Of a DNA stretch of 64,000 nucleotides, positions 19,291 to 27,782 are shown one piece after another. Within the stretch, counting starts at the first letter, position 1; each line of letters opens with the position of its first letter. Source of the stretch: Massilia alkalitolerans DSM 17462 (lineage in GTDB: Bacteria; Pseudomonadota; Gammaproteobacteria; Burkholderiales; Burkholderiaceae_D); the NCBI RefSeq assembly GCF_000427785.1, contig NZ_ATYR01000023.1:1-64000 (forward strand), read 5' to 3'. Under the pieces are notes generated by a model. That model made no database searches, was not told the DNA's origin, and saw only the letters and a program-made list of their open reading frames with translations. The translations under genes and the position numbers were made by a program.

Positions 19291-19382
19291 CGTGTTTCAG
19301 CGGGCTGCCTTCGGGCGGCCCGCTTGCTATCTGCCTTATCTGCGGTACGAAAAGTTTTTTTTCTATAATCAGGAGCTAAGCA

Positions 19383-20393
19383 ATGACGATCAAAGTTGCA
19401 ATCAACGGTTATGGCCGCATCGGCCGCAACATCCTGCGCGCCTTCTATGAAGGCGGCAAGAAGCAAGACATCCAGATCGTGGCGATCAACGACCTCGGCA
19501 ACGCCGAATCGAACGCCCACCTGACCCGCTATGACACCGCGCACGGCAAGTTCCCGGGCACCGTCACGGTAGAAGGCGACAACATGATCGTCAACGGCGA
19601 CAAGATCCGCGTGTTCGCACAGCGTAACCCGGCCGAGATCCCATGGGGCGAGCTGGGCGTGGACGTGGTGCTCGAGTGCACCGGCTTCTTTACCACCAAA
19701 GAGAAAGCCTCGGCCCACCTGAAGGGTGGCGCCAAGAAGGTCATCATCTCGGCGCCGGGCGGCAAGGACGTCGACGCCACCATCGTCTTTGGTGTGAACC
19801 AGGACGTGCTGAAGTCGACCGACACCGTGATCTCGAACGCATCCTGCACCACCAACTGCCTGGCCCCGCTGGTCAAGCCGCTGCACGACGCCATCGGCCT
19901 GGAAACCGGCCTGATGACCACCGTGCACGCCTACACCAACGACCAGGTGCTGACCGACGTGATGCACGAAGACCTGCGCCGCGCCCGTTCGGCCACCCAG
20001 TCGATGATCCCGACCAAGACCGGCGCCGCCGCCGCGGTCGGCCTGGTGCTGCCGGAACTGAACGGCAAGCTGGACGGCTTCGCGATCCGCGTACCGACCA
20101 TCAACGTGTCGATCGTCGACCTGTCCTTCATCGCCAAGCGCGACACCACCGTCGACGAAGTCAACCAGATCATGAAGTCGGCTTCGGAAGGCGCCCTCAA
20201 AGGCATCCTGACCTACAACACCGACCCGCTGGTCTCGGTGGACTTCAACCACAACCCGGCATCGTCGAACTTCGATGCGACCCTGACCAAAGTCTCGGGC
20301 CGCCTGGTGAAGGTCTCGTCCTGGTATGACAACGAGTGGGGCTTCTCGAACCGCATGCTGGACACCACCGTCGCACTGATGAACGCCAAGTAA
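19383..20393 (+). CDS. gapA: Glyceraldehyde-3-phosphate dehydrogenase, type I
   Basis: Converts glyceraldehyde-3-phosphate, phosphate and NAD to 1,3-bisphosphoglycerate. The protein is 336 residues. The N-terminal NAD Rossmann motif INGYGRIGRN is followed by the catalytic segment SNASCTTNCLAP, with the active-site cysteine at residue 155. The partner histidine lies in TTVHAYTNDQ, and the C-terminal WYDNEWGFSNRM is intact. The ATG at 19383 follows AGGAG at 19371–19375. A bidirectional terminator separates it from convergent map. Confidence 0.98.
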   Translation: MTIKVAINGYGRIGRNILRAFYEGGKKQDIQIVAINDLGNAESNAHLTRYDTAHGKFPGTVTVEGDNMIVNGDKIRVFAQRNPAEIPWGELGVDVVLECTGFFTTKEKASAHLKGGAKKVIISAPGGKDVDATIVFGVNQDVLKSTDTVISNASCTTNCLAPLVKPLHDAIGLETGLMTTVHAYTNDQVLTDVMHEDLRRARSATQSMIPTKTGAAAAVGLVLPELNGKLDGFAIRVPTINVSIVDLSFIAKRDTTVDEVNQIMKSASEGALKGILTYNTDPLVSVDFNHNPASSNFDATLTKVSGRLVKVSSWYDNEWGFSNRMLDTTVALMNAK

Positions 20394-20412
20394 TTTCCGG
20401 CGCAGCAGCATG

Positions 20413-20441
20413 AAAAAAACCGGCCTCGGCCGGTTTTTTTT
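20413..20441. terminator. Bidirectional terminator between gapA and map
   Basis: AAAAAAACCGGCC, loop TC, GGCCGGTTTTTTTT. The stem is flanked by A on the left and T on the right, so it can terminate both converging transcripts. Confidence 0.93.
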
Positions 20442-20450
20442 CGTCAGTGT

Positions 20451-21215
20451 TCAGGCGTCCGGCCAGGGCGTCAGGATCTCGAATCCGTTCTTCGTCACCA
20501 CCACCATGTGCTCCCACTGGGCCGACAGCGAGCCGTCGGCCGTGACCACGGTCCAGCCGTCCTCGAGCTGGTCGACGTCAGCGCCGCCCAGGTTGATCAT
20601 CGGTTCGACGGTGAAGGTCATGCCTTCCTTGAGCAGCAGGCCGGTGTTCGGGCGGCCGTAGTGCAGCACCTGCGGCTCTTCGTGGTAGACGCGGCCGATG
20701 CCGTGGCCGCAGTATTCGCGCACCACCGAGAAGCCCGCGCCTTCGGCCAGCTTCTGGATCGCATGGCCGACGTCGCCCAGGCGCGCGCCCGGGGCCACCT
20801 TGCGGATGCCGGCCATCATGGCCTGGTAGGTGGTGTCGACCAGCTTCTTCGCCTGCGGCGAGGGCTCGCCCACGAAGTACATGCGGCTGGTGTCGCCGTG
20901 CCAGCCGTCCTTGATCACGGTGACGTCGATGTTGACGATGTCGCCGTCCTTTAATACTTCCTTGTCGCTCGGGATGCCGTGGCAGACCACGCCGTTCACC
21001 GAGGTGCACAGGGTCTTGGGAAAGCCGTGGTAACCGACGTTGGCCGGGGTCGCCTTCTGCACCTTGCGGATGTACTCGTGGCAGCGGCGGTCGAGCTCCT
21101 CGGTGGAGACACCGGGCACCACGTATTCCTTGATCATCGCCAGCACCTCGGCGGCGAGGCGGCCGGACACGCGCATCTTGGCGATGTCCTTGTCGTTCTT
21201 GAGTTTGATTGCCAT
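20451..21215 (-). CDS. map: Methionine aminopeptidase, type I
   Basis: Removes the initiator methionine from nascent proteins; a two-metal cytoplasmic enzyme. The protein is 254 residues. Metal-ligand segments are present in order: DGDIVNIDVTVIKDGWHGDTSR (two aspartates), the histidine in GHGIGRVYHEEPQV, EPMINLGG, and the last glutamate in SAQWEHMVVVTK. I chose the ATG at 21215, which gives MAIKLKNDKDIAKMR; the reading frame extends further upstream but those codons are unlike the family. It runs convergent to gapA. Confidence 0.97.
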   Translation of the reverse strand: MAIKLKNDKDIAKMRVSGRLAAEVLAMIKEYVVPGVSTEELDRRCHEYIRKVQKATPANVGYHGFPKTLCTSVNGVVCHGIPSDKEVLKDGDIVNIDVTVIKDGWHGDTSRMYFVGEPSPQAKKLVDTTYQAMMAGIRKVAPGARLGDVGHAIQKLAEGAGFSVVREYCGHGIGRVYHEEPQVLHYGRPNTGLLLKEGMTFTVEPMINLGGADVDQLEDGWTVVTADGSLSAQWEHMVVVTKNGFEILTPWPDA

Positions 21216-21262
21216 TGGGGTCTTCGTTTTCTGCGCAATCCGCCATGATACTCGCGCCCAAT

Positions 21263-21296
21263 GAAAAATGCCCGCCAGGCTAGCCTGGCGGGCATT
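21263..21296 (-). terminator. Intrinsic terminator of the 21337 receptor gene
   Basis: AATGCCCGCCAGGC pairs with GCCTGGCGGGCATT with almost no loop. The run of A on the left gives the U tract for leftward transcripts. It lies about 40 bases beyond the receptor stop and upstream of map. Confidence 0.88.
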
Positions 21297-21336
21297 GTCG
21301 TCACGGAAACCCTTGCGGGTTCCGCGTGCTACACCA

Positions 21337-24252
21337 TTAGAAGTTCTGGGTGTAGCGGACGTAGATGAAGCGGTCCAGCAGCTGGTCGACGTCGACCGAA
21401 GCACCGCTAGCCTGGGTGCTGTAGGCGATGCGCGGCTTCTTGTCGAAGATGTTGTTCGCGCCCAGCAGGATGCGGCCATTCCACGCGGTCTTGTAGCCGA
21501 CGCTCAGGTCATGGATGGTGACCGAGCCCAGCTTGTTGGCGCCGGTGCCGAACGAAGCGGTTTCGACGTTAGGCATGTTGCACTCGACGGTCGAGGTCCA
21601 GCACTGGTCCTTGACCGGGCTGAAGTAACGGAAGCCCCAGGTGGCGCTCCAGTTGCCCATGCTCCAGTCGATCGAGTTGTTCGACTTCACGCGGTTGTAG
21701 AAGTAGTCGCCGGCGTACTCGTTCCACTCGTTGGCCGAGCTGCTGCGGGTGCGGAACTTGTCGGTGTACGAGGTTTCGCTGCGCAGGCCGAACTGGCCGT
21801 AGGCGCTACGCGGGAAGCGGTAGTTGATCGCCAGGTCCAGGCCTTCGGTTTCCATCTGGCCCAGGTTGGCGTTGCCGCGCGACAGCTGGTTGATCTGGCC
21901 GGTGACCGGGTCACGCTGGATCACGCTGCAGAAGTTGGCGTCGCCCTGGATGTAGCACTGGTTGGCCACATAGGATGCGCCGATCGCGGTGATGCGGTTG
22001 GCGATCTTGATGTTGTACCAGTCCAGGCCCACGCTGAAGCCGCTCAGGAACGACGGGCTGTACACGAAGCCGGCGGTCTTGGTGACCGCGGTTTCCGGGG
22101 TCAGGAACTGGTTGCCTGCGCCCGAAGAGAACGCGACCAGCGACTGGTCGCCAGAGGTGCTGGTGATCGGGGTGCCTGCCTGGCGCAGCTGGCGGAAGTT
22201 CGCTGGGGTGCCACGCACGCCGGCGAAGCCGCTGGCGCAACGCGCTGCCACTGCCGAGTTACGCGAAGCTTCGCCGAAGCTGGTGTCGCACGGATCCAGG
22301 AAGGTGTCGAAGGACTGCGAACCGCCGCCCGAGATGTCGTCCAGGGTCGGTGCACGGAAGCCTTCGGCCCAGGTACCGCGGACCAGCAGGTCCTTGACCG
22401 GCTTGTACATGAAGCTGGCCTTGCTGTTGTTGGTCACGCCGAAGTTGCTGTAGTCCGAGTGGCGGGTGGCCAGGTTGAAGCTCAGCAGCTCAGCGAAAGG
22501 CTGGGCCTTGAACACCGGGATGTTCACTTCAGCATATGCTTCGCGCACGGTGTAACGGCCGTAGGTAGGCAGGCCCGACAGGTTGGTCGAGTAGCCCGAC
22601 TGCGAGAACTGGTCAGGCACGTCCGAGCCCTTGACTTCGCGGTGCTCGACCCCGACTGCCACGCCCAGGGCGCCGGCCGGCAGCTGCCAGACTTCGCCGC
22701 CGATGTTGGCGGTGGCGCTGTTGATGGTCGAGCCGTAGGTCTTGGCGCCCGAGGTGTTGACGTAGGCCAGTGCCTGCGGGGTCGATGCCGACGGGCCGCC
22801 CAGGATGTCCCAGGGGGTGCAGTCCGCCAGCGGGACCGGCGAGGTCGGGGTGCCGCACTGGACCACGCCCGAGCTGTTCATGAACGACGGGCCGAGGGCG
22901 CGCTTCAGGGTCAGCAGGTTGATGTTGCCGCTGTCGCGCGAGATGCCCGAGACCTTGTTGTGGTTGTAGCCGATGTCCCAGTTCCAGGCGGTATCACGGA
23001 AGTTGAATTCGCCTTCCAGGGTCGCGTCGATGTGCAGGGTGCGGTTTTCGTTCTCGGTCAGGCGCGGCAGCTCGATGGTGCGGCGGGCGAAGAACAGGTC
23101 CTGGCCACGGCCGGCGCCTTGTACCTGGTTGCCGTACGGGTTGTAGTAGCTGTCCTTGTCGATGTAGACCGGGTACTTGGCCTGGCTGGTCGACTGCAGC
23201 GGATAGCCGGCGATCTGGCGGGTCGATTCGCGCTGCGAGTACATCGCGGTGGTCTTGAAGCGCATGTCTTTCGGCAGCGCGAGCTCGCCCTTGATGAACA
23301 GGGTGTCGAGTTTGTTCGGCGACATCAGGTCCATGTCCTGCGTCGAGTTGTACTTGTCCTCGTTGACGCCGGTGTATGCGTGGTAGCTGTTCGGGTCGCG
23401 CGAGTTGGCGCCGACACCCTTGCCGTCCCAGTTGCCGGTATGGTTCAGGATGCGGTTGAAGCCGCCGCTGGCTGCGCTGGTGTTCGAGCCGCCCGATGCG
23501 CTGACCGGGGTGATGCGGCCCCATGGCGAAGCGCCGAAGCCGTCGCCGAAGTGGCCCGGGCCGTAGGAGCTCGAGGTGATCTCGCGGGTCATCGGGTTGA
23601 CGCGGCCCTGCTCGGTGTGCGACAGGCCGAACATCAGCGACGCCTTGTCGTTGCCGGCGCCGTAGGTCAGCGAGAAGTCCTTGTTGCGGCCGTCGCCTTC
23701 ATCGTAGGCGCCGGTGTACAGGTTCAGCTGGCCGCCTTCCATGTTCTTCTTCAGGATGATGTTCACCACGCCTGCGATCGCGTCCGAGCCGTAGATCGAC
23801 GAAGCGCCATCCTTCAGGATTTCCATGCGCTCGATCATGGCCGACGGGATGGTCGACAGGTCGGTGTAGCCGGCAACGGTCTGGGTCCAGCGCTTGCCGT
23901 CCACCAGCACCAGCAGGCGGTTCGAGCCGAGGTTGCGCAGGCTGACGTACTGGCCGCCCTGTTCCGTGTTCGAGGTCAGCGAGGCGCTGCGGCTGAAGTC
24001 AGGCGCGCCGGCCGACGACAGGTTGTTCAGGATGTCGCCGACGGTGACGAGGCCGGTTTTCTGAATCTGTTCCTGGTTCAGGATCTGGACCGGCTGTGCC
24101 GTTTCCAGGTCAACCTGGCGGATGCGGGAACCAGTCACTTCAACGCGCTGCAGCGGCTGCGAAGCTTCCTGTGCGATTGCGGCGGTCATGCCGAGGGTCA
24201 TGCCGCCCAGGCAGATCACGCGGATCGACTGGGACAAGATTTTTTCCATCAT
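21337..24252 (-). CDS. TonB-dependent receptor (tandem paralogue A)
   Basis: A 971-residue outer-membrane receptor. The signal peptide (MMEKILSQSIRVICLGG…) is cleaved near IAQ–E at about residue 30. The TonB box region LQRVEVTGSRI follows, then the plug with QIQKTGLVTVGDILNNLS, LRNLGSNRLLVLVDGKRW, IERMEILKDGASSIYGSDAI and GVVNIILKK. The barrel holds the usual late block LLVRGTWAEGFRAPTLDDI and ends RYTQNF. I chose the ATG at 24252, eight to nine bases after AAGGAG; MEK at 24249 is nearly as good. It is closely related to the neighbour at 24575 along the whole length, so the pair arose by tandem duplication. The ligand is unknown. Confidence 0.93.
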   Translation of the reverse strand: MMEKILSQSIRVICLGGMTLGMTAAIAQEASQPLQRVEVTGSRIRQVDLETAQPVQILNQEQIQKTGLVTVGDILNNLSSAGAPDFSRSASLTSNTEQGGQYVSLRNLGSNRLLVLVDGKRWTQTVAGYTDLSTIPSAMIERMEILKDGASSIYGSDAIAGVVNIILKKNMEGGQLNLYTGAYDEGDGRNKDFSLTYGAGNDKASLMFGLSHTEQGRVNPMTREITSSSYGPGHFGDGFGASPWGRITPVSASGGSNTSAASGGFNRILNHTGNWDGKGVGANSRDPNSYHAYTGVNEDKYNSTQDMDLMSPNKLDTLFIKGELALPKDMRFKTTAMYSQRESTRQIAGYPLQSTSQAKYPVYIDKDSYYNPYGNQVQGAGRGQDLFFARRTIELPRLTENENRTLHIDATLEGEFNFRDTAWNWDIGYNHNKVSGISRDSGNINLLTLKRALGPSFMNSSGVVQCGTPTSPVPLADCTPWDILGGPSASTPQALAYVNTSGAKTYGSTINSATANIGGEVWQLPAGALGVAVGVEHREVKGSDVPDQFSQSGYSTNLSGLPTYGRYTVREAYAEVNIPVFKAQPFAELLSFNLATRHSDYSNFGVTNNSKASFMYKPVKDLLVRGTWAEGFRAPTLDDISGGGSQSFDTFLDPCDTSFGEASRNSAVAARCASGFAGVRGTPANFRQLRQAGTPITSTSGDQSLVAFSSGAGNQFLTPETAVTKTAGFVYSPSFLSGFSVGLDWYNIKIANRITAIGASYVANQCYIQGDANFCSVIQRDPVTGQINQLSRGNANLGQMETEGLDLAINYRFPRSAYGQFGLRSETSYTDKFRTRSSSANEWNEYAGDYFYNRVKSNNSIDWSMGNWSATWGFRYFSPVKDQCWTSTVECNMPNVETASFGTGANKLGSVTIHDLSVGYKTAWNGRILLGANNIFDKKPRIAYSTQASGASVDVDQLLDRFIYVRYTQNF

Positions 24253-24574
24253 GTTGCCAAACTCCTTGGGTGAAAACGCAGCCATGCCGTTTTGCAGCAA
24301 AGCCACCGGGAAGGTCTATCGACCACCTGAAAGTAGTCAATGTTTTAACTGGAATTACTTTCAAGTCAGCAATCAAAGCATTCGATATGCATCACTGTCA
24401 ACGGAATCTGGGTTGTTAATCACTCAATTGTTGCTAAATTGTGTACTTACGCGCACGATTGAATTAACTATTGACACTTGCATATCGCTTGTTCAAATAC
24501 AAAAAAGCCCGCCCGGCTTGCGCCGGACGGGCTCGCTACGCAATTAAATTGCGCGGATACCGCTAACTATGTGA
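24253..24574. other. AT-rich intergenic region between tandem receptor paralogues
   Basis: This 322-base gap has no gene. It holds the terminator of the upstream receptor (24500–24535) and the promoter area of the downstream one. An imperfect inverted repeat stands out: TTGACACTTGCATATCG at 24471–24487 on the plus strand, and TTGACAGTGATGCATATCG on the minus strand at 24401–24383. Both copies include a perfect TTGACA hexamer, so they may be -35 elements or operator halves. Confidence 0.5.
24500..24535 (-). terminator. Intrinsic terminator of the 24575 receptor gene
   Basis: On the minus strand AGCCCGTCCGGCG, loop CAAG, CCGGGCGGGCT is followed by TTTTTT. It begins 40 bases past the receptor stop. 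Confidence 0.9.
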
Positions 24575-27472
24575 TCAGAATGCCTGGTTGTAGCGCACGT
24601 AGATGAAGCGGTCGATCGGCAGGTCGGCGTCCACGTAGGTCGAGGACGCTGCGCCGAGGACGGTGAAGCGCGGCTTCTTGTCGAAGGCGTTGTTCACGCC
24701 GACGCGCACGTTGCCGTTCCAGGCGAACTTGTAGCCCGCGCTGATGTCGTGGTACACCAGCGAACCCAGGCGGTTTGCGCCGGGCGAGGTGGCGCCCGGA
24801 CGGACGGTGGTCAGCTCGTTGCACTGCCAGCGGTTCGGGATGCTCAGGCAGCTGTCGGTGACATCGCTCAGGTAACGGACACCCCAGGTGGCGCTCCAGT
24901 TGCCCAGCGACCAGTCGGTGGTGAAGTTCGACTTCCAGCGATGCAGGTCATAGTCACCCGAGAAGTCGATCCACTGCGCGGTCGCGTTGCTCTTGGTCGA
25001 GTACTCGTCCAGGTAGGTGGTTTCGCTGCGCAGGTTGACCTGGCCCCACGAGAAGCGCGGCAGGCGGTAGCGCAGTTCGACGTCCACGCCTTCGGTCTTG
25101 ACCTGACCCAGGTTGGCGTTGCCGCGGCGTACGTCGGTGACCATGCCGGTTGCGTCACGGGTGACCAGCGAGCAGAAGTCGGCCAGGCCCTGGTTGTAGC
25201 ACTCGCCCAGGACGTAGTTCGACGACACCGAAACGATGCGGTTGCTGATCGTGATGCTGTACCAGTCGATCGCCGCCGAGAAGCCCGGGATGAAGGACGG
25301 GTTGAACACCGTGCCCAGGGTACGGGTAATCGCGGTTTCCGGCTGCAGGAAAGCATTGCCGGCGTTGACGTTGAACGGCACCGAGGTCTGCACGCTCGAG
25401 CTGGAGCTGATGTTAGCGCCGGTCTGGGTCTTCTGGCGGAAGGCCGCCGGGGTGCCGCGCACACCGCCGATGCCGCTATTGCAACGGCCCAGCACGGTGG
25501 GGTTGCGGGCCGCGTCGCCGTAGACGGTGTCGCACGGATCCAGGTAGGAGTCGAAGGATTGCTGGCCGCCGCCGAAGGAGTCACCCACGGTCGGGGCGCG
25601 GAAGCCTTCCGCCCAGGTGCCGCGGAACATCAGGTCCTTGATCGGGCGGTAGGTGAAGCTGGCCTTGCTGTTGTTGGCCGAACCGAAGTTGCTGTAGTCC
25701 GAATAACGGGTCGCCAGGTTGGCGGACAGCGATTCGACCAGGGGCAGGCCCTTCAGGATCGGGATGTTCAGCTCGGCGTAGGCTTCACGCACGGTGTAGC
25801 GGCCGGTGGTCGGGTTGCCGGCCAGGTCGGTCGAGAAGCCCGAACGGTTGAACTGGCCCGGCAGGTCCCAGCCTTCCACGGTACGGTGTTCGATACCGGC
25901 TGCGGCGCCGAGGGCGCCGGCCGGCAGCTGGAACAGTTCGCCGCTGATGTCGGCGGTGGCGCTGTCGACCTTGCTGCCGTAGGTGTAGCCGCCCACGGAC
26001 ATGACGTAGTTCAGCGCTTCCGGCGTCGAGGCCGTCGGGCCGCCCAGGATGTTCCAAGGGGTGCAGTCCGCCAGCGGGATCGGGGCGCCGGGGGTGCCGC
26101 ACTGGACCACGCCGGACGCATTGCGGAAGGACGGGCCCAGGGCCTTCTTCAGGTTCAGCAGGTTGAGGTTGCCGGTAGCCTGGGTGTCGCCGTCTACCTT
26201 GCTGTGGTTGTAGCCCACGCTCCAGTTGAACGGCATCGAACGCAGTTCGAAGCTGCCTTCGAGGGTGGCGTCGATGTGCAGGGTACGGTTGGTGTTCTCG
26301 GTCACGCGCGGCACTTCGATGGTGCGGCGGTAGAAGAACAGGTCCTGGCCCAGGCCGGCGCCGGCAACCTGGTTGCCGTACGGGTTGTAGTAGCTGTCCT
26401 TGTCGATGTAGACCGGGTACTTGCTTTGCGAGGTCGAGCTCAGCGGATAGCCGGCGGTGGTCGAGACGCCCTTGCGCGACGCGTACATCGCGGTGGTCAC
26501 GAAGCGCATGTCGTACGGCAGCTGCAGTTCGCCCTTGGTGAAGATGGTGTCCAGCTTGGTCGGCATCGCGAACACCATCTGGCGCGTGGTGTTGAAGTTG
26601 TCGGCCGCGATCGGGGCGCCGCCCACGACGTTGTGGTAGTTGGCCGGGTTGCGCGAATCCTGGCCGATGCCTTCGCCGAGCTGGTCGCCGGTATGGTTCA
26701 GGATGCGGTCGAAGCCGGTCGCGCCGCCGCTGGCGCTGACCTGGCGGATACGGCCCCACGGTCCGCCGCCCAGGCCTTCGAGCGGGAATTCGTTGGTGCG
26801 CGAGTAAGCGGTGAACTCGCGGTCGCGCGACCAGACGGCGCCCGCCTCGGTGTGCGACAGGCCGAACATCAGCGACGCCTTGTCGTTGCTGGTGCCGTAG
26901 CTCAGCGAGAAGTCCTTGTTGCGGCCGTCGGCCACGCTTTCGTTGCGGCCGGTGTACAGGCTGACCTGGCCGCCTTCCATCGACTTCTTCAGGATGATGT
27001 TGACAACGCCTGCAATCGCGTCCGAACCATAGATCGAGGAAGCGCCATCCTTCAGGATTTCCATGCGCTCGATCATCGACGACGGGATGGTCGACATGTC
27101 GGTCAGGCCGGCCACGGTCTGGGTCCAGCGCTTGCCGTTGACCAGCACCAGCAGGCGCTGAGAACCGAGGTTGCGCAGGTTGGCGTACTGGCCGCCGTTC
27201 TCGCGGTTCGAGGTCAGCGAGCCGCCCTTGCTGAAGGCTGGGGAGCCGGCCGACGACATGTTGGCGATGATGTCGCCGACGGTGACCAGGCCGGTCTTCT
27301 GGATCTGCTCCTGGGTCATCACCTGGATCGGCTGCGAGGTTTCCAGGTCAACCTGACGGATGCGCGAGCCAGTGACTTCCACGCGCTGCAGGACCTCTTG
27401 AGCCTGAGCGACGGAAACCATGGACTGGAGGGCGACGGCGACTGCCAACGCGATCTTGGTTCGTTGTTGCAT
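24575..27472 (-). CDS. TonB-dependent receptor (tandem paralogue B)
   Basis: A 965-residue outer-membrane receptor. The signal peptide MQQRTKIALAVAVALQSMVS is cleaved near AQA–Q at about residue 24. The TonB box region LQRVEVTGSRIRQVDLE, plug blocks QIQKTGLVTVGDIIANMS and IERMEILKDGASSIYGSDAI, and the barrel block LMFRGTWAEGFRAPTVGD are nearly the same as in the 21337 receptor. The C-terminus is RYNQAF. GGAGAA lies seven bases before the ATG. The two differ mainly in predicted surface loops, which suggests related but distinct ligands. Leftward transcription continues past a terminator into the paralogue's promoter region. Confidence 0.93.
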   Translation of the reverse strand: MQQRTKIALAVAVALQSMVSVAQAQEVLQRVEVTGSRIRQVDLETSQPIQVMTQEQIQKTGLVTVGDIIANMSSAGSPAFSKGGSLTSNRENGGQYANLRNLGSQRLLVLVNGKRWTQTVAGLTDMSTIPSSMIERMEILKDGASSIYGSDAIAGVVNIILKKSMEGGQVSLYTGRNESVADGRNKDFSLSYGTSNDKASLMFGLSHTEAGAVWSRDREFTAYSRTNEFPLEGLGGGPWGRIRQVSASGGATGFDRILNHTGDQLGEGIGQDSRNPANYHNVVGGAPIAADNFNTTRQMVFAMPTKLDTIFTKGELQLPYDMRFVTTAMYASRKGVSTTAGYPLSSTSQSKYPVYIDKDSYYNPYGNQVAGAGLGQDLFFYRRTIEVPRVTENTNRTLHIDATLEGSFELRSMPFNWSVGYNHSKVDGDTQATGNLNLLNLKKALGPSFRNASGVVQCGTPGAPIPLADCTPWNILGGPTASTPEALNYVMSVGGYTYGSKVDSATADISGELFQLPAGALGAAAGIEHRTVEGWDLPGQFNRSGFSTDLAGNPTTGRYTVREAYAELNIPILKGLPLVESLSANLATRYSDYSNFGSANNSKASFTYRPIKDLMFRGTWAEGFRAPTVGDSFGGGQQSFDSYLDPCDTVYGDAARNPTVLGRCNSGIGGVRGTPAAFRQKTQTGANISSSSSVQTSVPFNVNAGNAFLQPETAITRTLGTVFNPSFIPGFSAAIDWYSITISNRIVSVSSNYVLGECYNQGLADFCSLVTRDATGMVTDVRRGNANLGQVKTEGVDVELRYRLPRFSWGQVNLRSETTYLDEYSTKSNATAQWIDFSGDYDLHRWKSNFTTDWSLGNWSATWGVRYLSDVTDSCLSIPNRWQCNELTTVRPGATSPGANRLGSLVYHDISAGYKFAWNGNVRVGVNNAFDKKPRFTVLGAASSTYVDADLPIDRFIYVRYNQAF

Positions 27473-27782
27473 GTGTTCTCCATCTTTGCGTTTTGGACGA
27501 AACGCGATTTATGTTTTCAAAAGTTGCAACTTGTGCGGCCCGGCATGCCACGGGTAAGCAGCAATGCCGATGTGCATACACAGCTGTATAAGAGCATTGC
27601 ATGTTGATCAATGTCAATATGCGAGGCGGTCGAAACTGAACAAAAAACAACAATTACTCCATGTAAATTTCTGACCCAAAAGTCAATAGAAAAACGGCGC
27701 ACGATGAACGTGCGCCGCAGGGGCGATTTGCATGGAAACGAGGCGCCCGCACCAGTCCGGAGCAGGCATGCCGGATGGGTAA
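27473..27782. other. Intergenic region between receptor paralogue B and glnE
   Basis: This 310-base region has no gene. It contains the receptor's upstream region; on the minus strand a TTGACA at about 27617 and a TATACA near 27590 are badly spaced as a promoter pair. It also contains the glnE terminator at 27689–27717. The base composition is markedly AT-rich between 27480 and 27690 compared with the flanking genes. Confidence 0.45.
27689..27717 (-). terminator. Intrinsic terminator of glnE
   Basis: GGCGCACG, loop ATGAA (on the plus strand), CGTGCGCC, with a run of A on the left that gives a U tract for the leftward transcript. It lies about 65 bases after the glnE stop. Confidence 0.85.

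Noticed and set aside
19300..19323. Hairpin after tkt as an intrinsic terminator
   Set aside because: The stem GCGGGCTGCC/GGCGGCCCGC is imperfect and there is no T tract; tkt and gapA may be read through.
19364..19369. TATAAT hexamer just before gapA
   Set aside because: It would start transcription only about six bases before the ATG, overlaps the ribosome-binding site, and has no -35 hexamer at a workable distance.
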